38,905 nucleotides of DNA from RGIG4140 sp045532865 (lineage in GTDB: Bacteria; Pseudomonadota; Alphaproteobacteria; CAAHEQ01; UBA3637): positions 1 to 38,905 of the forward strand of contig JAZSGT010000062.1 in the NCBI GenBank assembly GCA_045532865.1, written 5' to 3'. Both the position numbers and the translations under genes were made by a program. The stretch's first letter is position 1, and each line of letters opens with the position of its first letter. The notes under the pieces were generated by a model. That model was not told the origin of the DNA and made no database searches. It was given only the letters and a program-made list of their open reading frames with translations. Positions 7,939 through 15,510 of this stretch are shown here, piece by piece.

Positions 7939-8695
7939 AGAAATTAAAGAAAAACTCATTCAAGGGATTCAAACATATTGCAAAGAAAATCATTTTGAAG
8001 ATGTTATTATTGGTTTGTCAGGGGGAATTGACAGCGCTCTTGTCCTTGCTCTTGCTTGTGAAGCACTTGGAGCAAAACATGTTCACACACTGATGATGAA
8101 AACAAAATATACATCTTTAGAAAGTATAAATTTAGCTCAACAAATCGCTGATTTAAACAATGTTGACCATAAAACAATTGATATTCAAGAGATTGTGGAT
8201 AACTTTTTAAAAGCAGTTGATTTTAAATCAAAAAATCCAATAACAGAACAAAATATACAAGCAAGAATCAGAGGAAATATTCTTATGATGTATTCAAACG
8301 AAAATGGATACCTTCTTTTAGCTTGTGGAAACAAATCTGAAATTGCAATGGGATACTGTACTTTATATGGAGACACCTGTGGTGGCTTATTACCCATCGG
8401 TGACGTATATAAAACAACAGTTTACGAATTAGCAAATCTGTTTAATCAAGAAGGAAAATTTTTAATCCCCACAGAAATTGTTAAAAGAAAACCATCAGCA
8501 GAATTAGCAAAAAACCAATACGACACTGATTCACTCCCACCTTACGAAGTACTAGATGAAATTTTGAAATCTTATATTTATGACACAAAAAAAACAACCC
8601 AAAACGACATAGAATTGGTTTGTTCTATTCAAAAAAGATATGAAAAAAACAAATTCAAAAGATTGCAGCTTCCCCCTATTTTGTCTTTGGATTAA
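7928..8695 (+). CDS. nadE: NH3-dependent NAD synthetase
   Basis: A 255-aa enzyme that converts NaAD to NAD with ATP and ammonia, the last step of the pathway. The ATP-pyrophosphatase P-loop SGGIDS is at residues 31-36. The TEQNIQARIRGNILMMYSN region near 106-124 and the GNKSEIAMGYCTLYGD motif near 138-153 are typical. There is no N-terminal glutaminase (nitrilase) domain, so it should use free ammonia. The reading frame begins inside the end of pncB and uses the AAAAGGAG there. A strong terminator closes the operon directly after the stop. Confidence 0.94.
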   Translation: MKVKEIKEKLIQGIQTYCKENHFEDVIIGLSGGIDSALVLALACEALGAKHVHTLMMKTKYTSLESINLAQQIADLNNVDHKTIDIQEIVDNFLKAVDFKSKNPITEQNIQARIRGNILMMYSNENGYLLLACGNKSEIAMGYCTLYGDTCGGLLPIGDVYKTTVYELANLFNQEGKFLIPTEIVKRKPSAELAKNQYDTDSLPPYEVLDEILKSYIYDTKKTTQNDIELVCSIQKRYEKNKFKRLQLPPILSLD

Positions 8696-8723
8696 AAAAG
8701 GAGGGGAAATCCCCTCCTTTTTT
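8694..8723. terminator. Bidirectional terminator after nadE
   Basis: A GC-rich stem (AAAAAAGGAGGGG with its complement) around an AAAT loop, with T-tracts on both strands. It serves the convergent nadE and CofE-like genes. Confidence 0.93.
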
Positions 8724-8735
8724 AATTTTAATCAA

Positions 8736-9914
8736 TTAATTTTCAGGAATGCCTTTTGTATAATCATCAAAATAACCTTTAATTAAAACAACTGGCGTTC
8801 CTTTATCTCCAGAACCTGTTGTTAAATCACACAAAGATCCAACCAAATCGGTAATTTGTCTTGGTGTTGTTCCAAGAGCATATGAATCATCCCCTTTTTG
8901 TTTTTCTTCAATAGCTGATTTAATTGCATCTTCCAAATTACCATTGGCATTATCAGCAACAGCTTTGATTTTTACCTCATTTGGCATACCCTTTAAACCA
9001 GATGTATGCCCTGGGGAAACAACAGGATCTGCAAATTCCCAAATTTTTGTTTTTGGACACTTAAATCCACCATCGCCATAAATCATCACTTCAATATTTT
9101 TGCCTGTTTTTGCATAAATAAGTTTTTGTAACTCAGAACAAAAAGACATCGAATCTCTTGGGAATAATTTTAAACGATTTGAATCGGCATAATTTGAACC
9201 TAATAAACCATATTCACTCCACCCATGATTTGTTGTGGGTGTGGAACAAATATCTTCCAACGTAACAACTTGAGCACCCAAATCAGCCAACATTTTTTTA
9301 TGACGATAACGAGTGTGAATACTCGCTACAACAACTTGGTTTGTGAACTTTAAAATATCTTTTGGATTATTCAAAAGAACAATTTTAATTTTTGGAGAAA
9401 TACTTTCATAAAGTTCAAGATAATCCGTTTTTGTAATTGGATGTAAATATGAACCAACTTTTTCCCTAAACGTTTCTTTTGTCATCACATCAGAATATGG
9501 ATTGATGTTTAATGTATATAAATCATCTTCATCCATCAATGCATTTCCAACTTCGTCTGAAGGATAAGAAAGACATACATAAACGTTACCTTCAACGCCT
9601 TTTGCAATCCCTTCCAAAACTTTGGCAAATCTGTTACGAGAAAGAATAGGAAAAGCAATCGCTACATCACCCATAGGAAATTTTTGATGCACATCATTTG
9701 CAATGTCATCTGTTGTGATATAATTGCCCTGAGCTCGTGCCAAAAAAGATTCTGTAATCCCTAAAATATCTCGATTATTTAATTCAATTGGTTGATATTG
9801 AGAGCATCCAGCATCAATAAGTGTATCTGAAATCATTTCTTGAATGTTATCCCCCTGTTTAATAATTGGCATTCTTAAACCATAAACAGAAGCACCAACA
9901 TATCTTTTATTCAT
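8736..9914 (-). CDS. CofE-like coenzyme F420-0:L-glutamate ligase family protein
   Basis: A 392-aa protein that I recognise as the long bacterial branch of the F420-0:gamma-glutamyl ligase (CofE) family. Diagnostic stretches are VYGLRMPIIKQGDNI at the start, LSRNRF near 95, LSYPSDEVGN near 118, YGLLGSNYA near 227, FPRDSMSFC near 243 and GSGDKGTPV near 370. In F420 producers CofE adds glutamate through a GTP-dependent gamma-linkage. No other F420 gene is in this window, and proteins of this branch occur in organisms not known to make F420, so the real acceptor may be different. It starts after AAGGAGG (minus strand) and is preceded by a terminator-like hairpin in its leader. Confidence 0.8.
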   Translation of the reverse strand: MNKRYVGASVYGLRMPIIKQGDNIQEMISDTLIDAGCSQYQPIELNNRDILGITESFLARAQGNYITTDDIANDVHQKFPMGDVAIAFPILSRNRFAKVLEGIAKGVEGNVYVCLSYPSDEVGNALMDEDDLYTLNINPYSDVMTKETFREKVGSYLHPITKTDYLELYESISPKIKIVLLNNPKDILKFTNQVVVASIHTRYRHKKMLADLGAQVVTLEDICSTPTTNHGWSEYGLLGSNYADSNRLKLFPRDSMSFCSELQKLIYAKTGKNIEVMIYGDGGFKCPKTKIWEFADPVVSPGHTSGLKGMPNEVKIKAVADNANGNLEDAIKSAIEEKQKGDDSYALGTTPRQITDLVGSLCDLTTGSGDKGTPVVLIKGYFDDYTKGIPEN

Positions 9915-9939
9915 TTATTCCCTCCTTAAAAAAATATAA

Positions 9940-9969
9940 AAAGCCCCCCAGACGGAGAGCTTACAATGA
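9940..9969 (-). terminator. Terminator-like hairpin in the leader of the CofE-like gene
   Basis: Read on the minus strand, AAGCTCTCC-GTCT-GGGGGGCTT folds into a 9-bp stem (two G-U pairs), followed by TTTTTAT. It lies about 15 nt upstream of the ribosome site for the gene starting at 9914. No other minus-strand gene lies upstream to need a terminator, so it could be an attenuator. Confidence 0.6.
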
Positions 9970-10206
9970 TTAAATTAAAAAAATAAAAAGTCATTTTATA
10001 AAATCTTTAAAACTTGTTTCTTACGATTTAATATAACAAATTTTATATCCATGTTCAAGAAAAATATTCTTCATTCATTTAATATCAAAATCCATATGTG
10101 AATAACAAAATATACCTTTCTTTTATAAAAAAACAGATAAAATGTATTTGATTTTATTACAACATTATGTTATGAATCACCCGTATTATTCATTTTAGGA
10201 GGGAAT

Positions 10207-10719
10207 ATGAAAATTGTTAATATGTCAAACTCTGCAACACGTGACATTTGTTTTCAAACAGAAAATAATCAAAGGTTTCGCATGAGAGCTGCAGCCATTA
10301 TTATCGAAAATAATGAAATTTTATTTGCAACAAATCCTATTGAAAAATACTATTATTCCATTGGAGGAGCTATCGAGCTTGGCGAAAGCGCTGAAGAGGC
10401 CGTCGTTCGTGAAGTTATTGAAGAAACTGGTATGCACTATGAAGTGGATAGATTGGCGTTCATTCATGAAAACTTCTTCTCCAGAGATGATGGAATGTTC
10501 AAAGATATTAAAGTTCATGAAGTAACTTTTTATTTTCTAATGAAACCAAGAGGAACTCAAAAACTCAACAGCAAGAGCATCACTCACGGTGTTGAGGAAA
10601 AAATGTGTTGGTTACCAATTAATAAACTTTCTGAATATGAAGCTTATCCTATGTTTTTTAGAAACAAGCTTAATAATTTAAAACCATATCCAGAACACAT
10701 CACAACACACCAAAATTAA
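10207..10719 (+). CDS. Nudix hydrolase
   Basis: A 170-aa Nudix protein. The Nudix box is complete at about residues 54-76: GAIELGE, then VVREVIEETGM, giving G-x5-E-x7-R-E-V-x-E-E-x-G. It should be a magnesium-dependent pyrophosphohydrolase of a nucleoside diphosphate linked to another group. The substrate is not evident. Unlike the nearby NrtR its box is intact, so it is an enzyme rather than a sensor. TAGGAGGG lies 6 nt before the ATG. It is divergent from the CofE-like gene across a 292-bp AT-rich gap. Confidence 0.88.
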   Translation: MKIVNMSNSATRDICFQTENNQRFRMRAAAIIIENNEILFATNPIEKYYYSIGGAIELGESAEEAVVREVIEETGMHYEVDRLAFIHENFFSRDDGMFKDIKVHEVTFYFLMKPRGTQKLNSKSITHGVEEKMCWLPINKLSEYEAYPMFFRNKLNNLKPYPEHITTHQN

Positions 10720-11030
10720 AACAACATCATGTAACAAAGCAAAAGGGGCAAGACTACGCAACTGTTGTTGCTCTATCTCAAATTTAACTACATTTCGGCT
10801 TCAATAATAATATATTATTTTGCCTCAACTAGGTTCATTGGCTTGCTCGTAAAAAATGTTGTTTAAACATTTTTTTCTGCGCTCCCTTTCGGTTCGCGCC
10901 CTCCTCTTCTTATAAAAAAAACCGTCATTTCTGACGGCTTTTAATGGCGGGCAATACTGTGCATAATAGGAGCTGTTTTGGATTGACATAACTTTGTATA
11001 TTGAGTATAACGCAAAAAGAAGGAGAAAAA
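10720..11030. other. 311-bp intergenic region with two hairpins and a strong promoter
   Basis: No convincing gene. It holds an AT-rich 10-bp hairpin with a T-run at 10851-10876, which could end the Nudix transcript. A second hairpin, CCGTCA/TGACGG, is at 10922-10937, with nine A on its left and cTTTT on its right, so it is strongest as a minus-strand terminator. The near-consensus promoter at 10983-11011 follows. Confidence 0.6.
10983..11011 (+). promoter_or_regulatory. Near-consensus sigma-70 promoter
   Basis: TTGACA at 10983-10988, a 17-bp spacer and TATAAC at 11006-11011, driving the broken lipoprotein gene and probably the 225-aa gene behind it. Confidence 0.75.
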
Positions 11031-11431
11031 ATGAAAAGATTTTTATTTCTTTTAATTCCTTTAATCGGGTTAGCCGGTTGTGCAACATCACCAGTTAGTA
11101 CAGCTGGTGCTAATTTTGTTCCAGAAAGTCGAATTTATGATACACAATACCTCATAAAAAAAGAAAATACTTTCTCTTTAACGGTGAAAAGGGATGTCGA
11201 TTCATGGGTATGGCATGCTCAATCGGTATATATTTAAATTCTTCTCATATCGCGGATATTAGAACTGGAGAAAAAATAGTTTTATATTTGCCACAAAATT
11301 AATATATTCTGAGTATAGATACATGTAGTGGATCTTCGCAAGGAACAAATGTTATAATGGATAAAGATAGAATTTTTAGAGCTGGCTTTGGTTCATCACA
11401 GGATTTAATGCTAGCGCCTACCGCTTTTTAA
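11031..11431 (+). pseudogene. Decayed lipoprotein gene (frameshift plus in-frame stop)
   Basis: The start at 11031 has AAGGAG upstream. The first residues form a lipoprotein signal peptide with lipobox LAGC (FLFLLIPLIGLAGC). The frame then meets an early stop at about 11235. From about 11205 the coding sense continues in another frame: MGMACSIGIYLNSSHIADI, then TGEKIVLYLPQN, a TAA at 11300-11302, and still in that frame YILSIDTC, then DRIFRAGFGSSQDLMLAP to a stop at 11429-11431. So one base appears lost near 11195-11210, and one codon changed to stop at 11300. The intact product would have been a lipoprotein of about 133 aa. A sequencing error could explain one defect but hardly both. Confidence 0.75.
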
Positions 11432-11454
11432 TAAATGTTTTTAGGAGAAATACT

Positions 11455-12132
11455 ATGGGATATTTAATTCAAGAAGGAAAAACAATTCAATATTTAAGAG
11501 ATTATCTCATAGCTCATGGATATCCGTCGGAAAGTATTTACTTAGAATATCCCATTGGGAACTGTAGAGTAGATTTAGCTGTTGTTGACCCAATTACCTC
11601 TTTACCAATGCAATTATTTGAAATAAAATCTGATTCTTCTGATTATTCCCTAGAAAGGGGACGAAAACAATTAAGAAAAATTAGTCAAGAGTTACCAAAT
11701 AACAATTTTACTACTTTCTTGGTTTACCCTATAGAACAAAGACCTTTTTTTAAAGTAAAACAAGTGTTTTGTCGGGTACCAGAAAAAACAGAAGTGGATA
11801 TTAATTTAAGTGGAAAAACAGGCGCAGAACTAAATTTTCAGATTCAAAAAGCCTCTTCTCGTTCTGGATACATAGAAACAATTAAAGAAGATAAAAATAG
11901 AAATATTAAAAAATTAAAATTTATATTTTCTATTCTCAGTATCATTCTTGCTGCTATTTTATTTTCAGAAATTATGATGGATATAATTTTGAACAATTCT
12001 ACAACAATTATTACTTTGCCACGATTATATGTAGTTATATTGATTGTTTTTATGCAAGCATTTCCGTTTATTTCGAGTATCAAATTCGCGAACTGTGAGT
12101 TAGACTTATTAACTGATAGAGAAAGAAAATAA
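11455..12132 (+). CDS. PD-(D/E)xK nuclease-like domain with two C-terminal membrane helices
   Basis: A 225-aa protein with TAGGAG before the ATG. Residues 25-60 look like the core of the restriction-endonuclease-like fold, as in type I enzyme R-subunit N-termini: E31-Y-P, then RVDLAV with D40, then LFEIKSD with E56-x-K58. R70 and Q72, in the RGRKQLRK helix, fit the usual following helix. The C-terminus carries two hydrophobic segments at about 154-175 and 190-208, with a basic linker before them. It would therefore be a membrane-anchored nuclease-like protein. The catalytic triad appears intact. Its function is unknown. It follows the decayed lipoprotein gene by 23 bp and could share its promoter. 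Confidence 0.7.
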   Translation: MGYLIQEGKTIQYLRDYLIAHGYPSESIYLEYPIGNCRVDLAVVDPITSLPMQLFEIKSDSSDYSLERGRKQLRKISQELPNNNFTTFLVYPIEQRPFFKVKQVFCRVPEKTEVDINLSGKTGAELNFQIQKASSRSGYIETIKEDKNRNIKKLKFIFSILSIILAAILFSEIMMDIILNNSTTIITLPRLYVVILIVFMQAFPFISSIKFANCELDLLTDRERK

Positions 12133-12233
12133 TAGATATTTTAAAATTCTAAAAAAGTTCGAGTATCGGTAAGCCCTTTAAACAGCGTCAAAAATGCGAA
12201 ATGCTTTAAAATCAAGTATTTATCAAATCAAGA

Positions 12234-12283
12234 GTTCGAATGTTTGCAAAAATAAGTGCTTTTTGACCGAACAACATTCGAAC
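12234..12283. repeat. Perfect 11-bp inverted repeat with inner stem
   Basis: GTTCGAATGTT at 12234-12244 pairs with AACATTCGAAC at 12273-12283. Inside it, CAAAAA (12247-12252) can pair with TTTTTG (12260-12265). It has no T-tail, so it is not a standard terminator. It lies between the nuclease-like gene and tRNA-Ser. Confidence 0.65.
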
Positions 12284-12304
12284 CACCATAAGTCATTGAA
12301 AATA

Positions 12305-12333
12305 AAGAAAAAAGTCGCTATTTTAAGCGACTT
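12305..12333 (-). terminator. Terminator of tRNA-Ser
   Basis: On the minus strand, AAGTCGC-N8-GCGACTT is followed by a run of T. It lies 9 nt beyond the CCA end of the tRNA. Confidence 0.88.
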
Positions 12334-12341
12334 GTCCAATT

Positions 12342-12428
12342 TGGCGGAGAGTACAGGACTCGAACCTGTGCATCATTTTCATGATGACGGATTAGCAATC
12401 CGCTGCATTACCACTCTGCCAACTCTCC
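12342..12428 (-). tRNA. tRNA-Ser(GCU)
   Basis: An 87-nt class II tRNA on the minus strand. The acceptor stem GGAGAGT pairs with ACTCTCC, the discriminator is G, and CCA is encoded (12342-12344). The anticodon loop is ttGCTaa, so it reads AGC/AGU serine codons. The long variable arm (TCATCATGAAAATGATG) is a perfect hairpin, and the T arm GGTTCGAGTCC is canonical. Confidence 0.96.
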
Positions 12429-12499
12429 AAAGTGATGAGTAATAGTAGCAACCTTTTAACAAATTGTCAACAAAATTTTATCACAAGTCTTAATTTCTT

Positions 12500-12961
12500 T
12501 TAGTCTTTGTGATATGGATGCCCATCCAAAATTGTTTTTGCACGATAAATTTGCTCAGCAAGAACAACTCTTGCTAACATGTGAGGCAAGGTCATACGTC
12601 CAAAAGAGAGTTTATAATCTGATTGCTCTCTTAATTTTTCAGAATGCCCATTAGCTCCACCAATTAGGAATGAAATACTTTGAACACCTTCATCCATCCA
12701 CTTACCAATTAACTCTGCAAACTCCCTTGAAGATGGTGTTTTTCCCCGTTCATCCAGTGCAATTATTTTACCCCCTTGAGGCACAGAAGAAAGTAAAAGA
12801 TTTGATTCAGCCTCTTTCAACTGATCAACTGTCAGCGTCTTTTTTTCTTCAAACTCTTTAATTACAACCGGCCATTTTGTCTTTTTTAAATAATCTTGAA
12901 TAAGGATATCTTCCGGTGTATTTTTTTTTAATTTTCCAATTGCTGAAATTGTTATTTGCAT
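12500..12961 (-). CDS. rlmH: 23S rRNA pseudouridine-1915 N3-methyltransferase RlmH
   Basis: A 153-aa SPOUT-class methyltransferase that modifies pseudouridine 1915 in helix 69 of 23S rRNA, using S-adenosylmethionine. Length and sequence match RlmH throughout: IIALDERGKTPSSREFA near 65-81, the glycine-rich SAM-binding knot FLIGGANGHSE near 98-108, and the C-terminal signature RAKTILDGHPYHK. It starts inside the end of the cytidine deaminase gene (10-nt overlap). It appears to be the last protein gene of the mlaE-mlaF-radA-cvpA-cdd-rlmH operon. Confidence 0.95.
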   Translation of the reverse strand: MQITISAIGKLKKNTPEDILIQDYLKKTKWPVVIKEFEEKKTLTVDQLKEAESNLLLSSVPQGGKIIALDERGKTPSSREFAELIGKWMDEGVQSISFLIGGANGHSEKLREQSDYKLSFGRMTLPHMLARVVLAEQIYRAKTILDGHPYHKD

Positions 12962-13377
12962 GGTTCTGTCCGTTTTTTATATTTATTTGGAATCAAATCA
13001 GCAATAGGAACAACTTCATATCCTTTTTTGTTGTCAGCTGGCATAATAACTTCAGCATCTGGACCATAATCTGCAATATATTCACGACATTTGCCACAAG
13101 GAGAAATTACATAACCATCTTGATCACGCACAGCAACAATCATTTTAATTTTCATATCTTTTTCTGCCGTTGCTGCATGACCAATGGTGATAATTTCAGC
13201 ACAGGTTGCGAGGGATGGTTGATTTGTTCCCAAATGAAGTGCTGAATAGACATTGCCTGATTCAGTAACAAGCGCTGCCGAAACAACAAAATGGTGTCCC
13301 TCTTTCATGTAACGCTCTTTCAGCAATTTTTGAGCTGTTTTAATAAGGGCATCTGGTGTTACATTTTTTTTAACCAT
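12952..13377 (-). CDS. Cytidine/blasticidin-type deaminase
   Basis: A 141-aa protein from the ATG at 13377, chosen because GGAG lies 6 nt before it. A longer start at 13401 lies inside cvpA. The zinc site of homotetrameric cytidine deaminases is clear: the TCAEIITIG motif near 64-72 with C and E, and PCGKCREYI near 98-106 with both cysteines. Likely role: deamination of cytidine or deoxycytidine to the uridine form in pyrimidine salvage. The sequence is also close to blasticidin-S-deaminase-like members, so the substrate is not certain. It begins 1 nt after the cvpA stop, giving tight coupling. Confidence 0.85.
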   Translation of the reverse strand: MVKKNVTPDALIKTAQKLLKERYMKEGHHFVVSAALVTESGNVYSALHLGTNQPSLATCAEIITIGHAATAEKDMKIKMIVAVRDQDGYVISPCGKCREYIADYGPDAEVIMPADNKKGYEVVPIADLIPNKYKKRTEPCK

Positions 13378-13378
13378 T

Positions 13379-14113
13379 TTATTCTCCTGCAATTGCTTCA
13401 ATCATATTATCCAAAGATTCACGTTCAGCTGGTTTATAATTCACTGATTCTTGTGGAATTTCTTTTTTAACTTCAATTGGTTTTAATTTTGATGGTTTTT
13501 TAACCTCTTTTACCAAATTTTCTAATGCTTTTGCATTTGTATTTTTAGGTTGTGTTTCTCTTTTTAATTCGGCTCCAATTTTAGGTTGTTTTTTCTCTGT
13601 TTTTTCATCTTTATTTACATTCAAATCTGTTAAAACATTTTCAGGAACGAAATATTTAAGCAAATCCACTGTTTTTTGAATATATGTCATTGAAAAATTT
13701 TCTTTTTCCATTTCAGTAAGTTGTTTTTCAGACAAAACCATTGTTCCACCAATGTATAATAAAGATAACAATAAAGCAGCCCTTAATGCTCCAAAAAAAA
13801 GACCCAAAAGCCTATCCAATCCACTTAAAGAACTACTTCTTAAACGTTTTGTTATTTGTGCGTTTATAATCGTCATCACAACTAATATAATTAACACAAT
13901 AGTACCCGAGCCAACAACACCGGCCAACATTTCATTATCAAAAACACCTGACAATAAACTTTTCATTGCCCCAAAACTATAAAGAGCACCAAATCCGGCT
14001 AAAATCCATGAGGAAATGCACAACAATTCACAAACAAGTCCTCGATAAAGCGCAAATAAAATTGATAAAGTTAAAGTAATCAAAACAATAATATCAATGA
14101 GCCCTATAACCAT
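13379..14113 (-). CDS. cvpA: CvpA-family membrane protein
   Basis: A 244-aa protein. The first half has four hydrophobic segments (about 5-25, 28-48, 62-84 and 103-125) with the CvpA pattern: an N-terminal DIIVLITLTLSILFALYRG and the loop RLRSSSLSGLDRLLGLFFG. The second half is a long Lys/Pro/Glu-rich, probably disordered cytoplasmic tail. That tail makes it longer than E. coli CvpA (about 160 aa). Function is poorly defined; the family is linked to colicin V production and to envelope stress or bile resistance. It lies 14 nt downstream of radA. Confidence 0.88.
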   Translation of the reverse strand: MVIGLIDIIVLITLTLSILFALYRGLVCELLCISSWILAGFGALYSFGAMKSLLSGVFDNEMLAGVVGSGTIVLIILVVMTIINAQITKRLRSSSLSGLDRLLGLFFGALRAALLLSLLYIGGTMVLSEKQLTEMEKENFSMTYIQKTVDLLKYFVPENVLTDLNVNKDEKTEKKQPKIGAELKRETQPKNTNAKALENLVKEVKKPSKLKPIEVKKEIPQESVNYKPAERESLDNMIEAIAGE

Positions 14114-14127
14114 AAAATCTCCTTTTT

Positions 14128-15510
14128 TTATCCTTGAAATGAATCAATTAATGTTTTTAAATGACCAATTTCTGTTACTTTTAAATCTTTTGCTTTTGGT
14201 TTTTGTTTACGTTCTGGTGGAACAAGTGCTTTTTCAAAACCCAACTTAGATGCTTCTTTTAATCTTAAATCTGGTTGTGGAACATTTCTAATTTCTCCAG
14301 ATAAACCTATCTCACCAAAAATAACCATATCAGAAGGCATTGGTTTTTGCACAAGAGCAGAAACAATAGCACTTGCAACAGCCAAATCACAAGCAGGCTC
14401 CGTAATTTTAAGTCCCCCAGCCACATTCAAAAATACATCTTTATTCGCAAGAGAAACACCACATCTAGCCTCCAAAACAGCCAAAATCATCAACATGCGA
14501 TTATTGTCCCATCCAACAACAGCACGCCTTGGAGCAGAACCGCCTTGTGGTGCAACAAGGGCTTGTATTTCAACCAATAACGGTCTAGAACCTTCAATCC
14601 CTGCAAAAACACAACTTCCTGCTATATTCCCACGCCGCTCTGCCAAAAACAATGCAGATGGATTTGGCACTTCAGAAAGACCCGTTTCACGCATTTCAAA
14701 AACACCAATTTCATCTGTTGCACCAAACCGGTTTTTAACAGAACGCAAAATCCTAAAATGATGCCCCCTATCGCCTTCAAAATATAAAACTGTATCAACC
14801 ATATGTTCCAAAACACGTGGTCCAGCAAGTGTACCTTCTTTTGTAACATGTCCAACAAGAAATAAAACAAAATTTCTGCGCTTTGCTAAACGAATTAACT
14901 CATGCCCCGCAGCACGAACTTGACCAACCGTTCCGGGCGCTGAATCTAATGTGTCTGTGTACATTGTTTGAATAGAGTCAATAACCACAACATCCGGTGC
15001 ATCATCAGTATCAAGTGAGGCTACAATATCTCTAACATTAATACTACTTGCCAACTCAACAGGAGCTTTTGACAAGCCTAAACGCATGGCTCTTAAGCGA
15101 ACTTGATCCGTTGATTCTTCTCCTGAAATATAAACACACCTAGTCGGTGCCCCAGCTTTATTAACACCTTGTGAAAGATTTGAAACAGTTTGCAAGAGAA
15201 GAGTTGATTTTCCAATTCCAGGATCGCCTCCAACCAAAATAACAGACCCAGGAACCAAACCGGACCCACAAACACGGTCTAACTCTTGAATATTTGATTT
15301 TAGGCGAAATACAATTTCTGGTGCTCCACTTAAATCAGAAAATAAAAGTTTTCTTCCTCCCAAACCACCTGTTGCTGTTTTAATTTCTTTTTCAGGCAAA
15401 GCTTCTTCTGTAATCGTATTCCATTCGCCACAAGCCTCACACTTTCCCGACCATCTTGGATGAACTGAACCACAATTTTGACATACAAACTGTGTTGTTT
15501 TTTTTGCCAT
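14128..15510 (-). CDS. radA: DNA repair protein RadA
   Basis: A 460-aa RecA-like ATPase that acts in recombinational repair as a branch-migration helicase. Domains in order: N-terminal zinc finger with cysteines 10, 13, 24 and 27 (CQNCG and CEACG); Walker A GGDPGIGKST near 93-102; Walker B-like VVVIDSI near 174; the RadA signature KNRFG near 260; and a C-terminal Lon-protease-like domain (GGLKITEPACDLAVASA) that lacks protease function. Its ATG overlaps the mlaF stop (TAATG on the minus strand), so the two are translationally coupled. Confidence 0.96.
   Translation of the reverse strand: MAKKTTQFVCQNCGSVHPRWSGKCEACGEWNTITEEALPEKEIKTATGGLGGRKLLFSDLSGAPEIVFRLKSNIQELDRVCGSGLVPGSVILVGGDPGIGKSTLLLQTVSNLSQGVNKAGAPTRCVYISGEESTDQVRLRAMRLGLSKAPVELASSINVRDIVASLDTDDAPDVVVIDSIQTMYTDTLDSAPGTVGQVRAAGHELIRLAKRRNFVLFLVGHVTKEGTLAGPRVLEHMVDTVLYFEGDRGHHFRILRSVKNRFGATDEIGVFEMRETGLSEVPNPSALFLAERRGNIAGSCVFAGIEGSRPLLVEIQALVAPQGGSAPRRAVVGWDNNRMLMILAVLEARCGVSLANKDVFLNVAGGLKITEPACDLAVASAIVSALVQKPMPSDMVIFGEIGLSGEIRNVPQPDLRLKEASKLGFEKALVPPERKQKPKAKDLKVTEIGHLKTLIDSFQG

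Noticed and set aside
10825..11091. 88-codon minus-strand frame upstream of the lipoprotein pseudogene
   Set aside because: It covers the promoter, two hairpins and the start of the pseudogene, with no ribosome site and a low-complexity basic tail.
12140..12428. Phage or island attachment site at tRNA-Ser
   Set aside because: No second copy of the tRNA 3' end and no integrase gene in the window; only short T-loop-like similarities.
12194..12442. 82-codon open frame across the tRNA-Ser region
   Set aside because: It reads through the antisense strand of tRNA-Ser and its terminator. The RNA gene explains this DNA better.
12916..13245. 109-codon open frame antisense to the cytidine deaminase
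   Set aside because: Shadow of the deaminase and rlmH genes; no ribosome site, and its composition is low-complexity (F, N, I, T).
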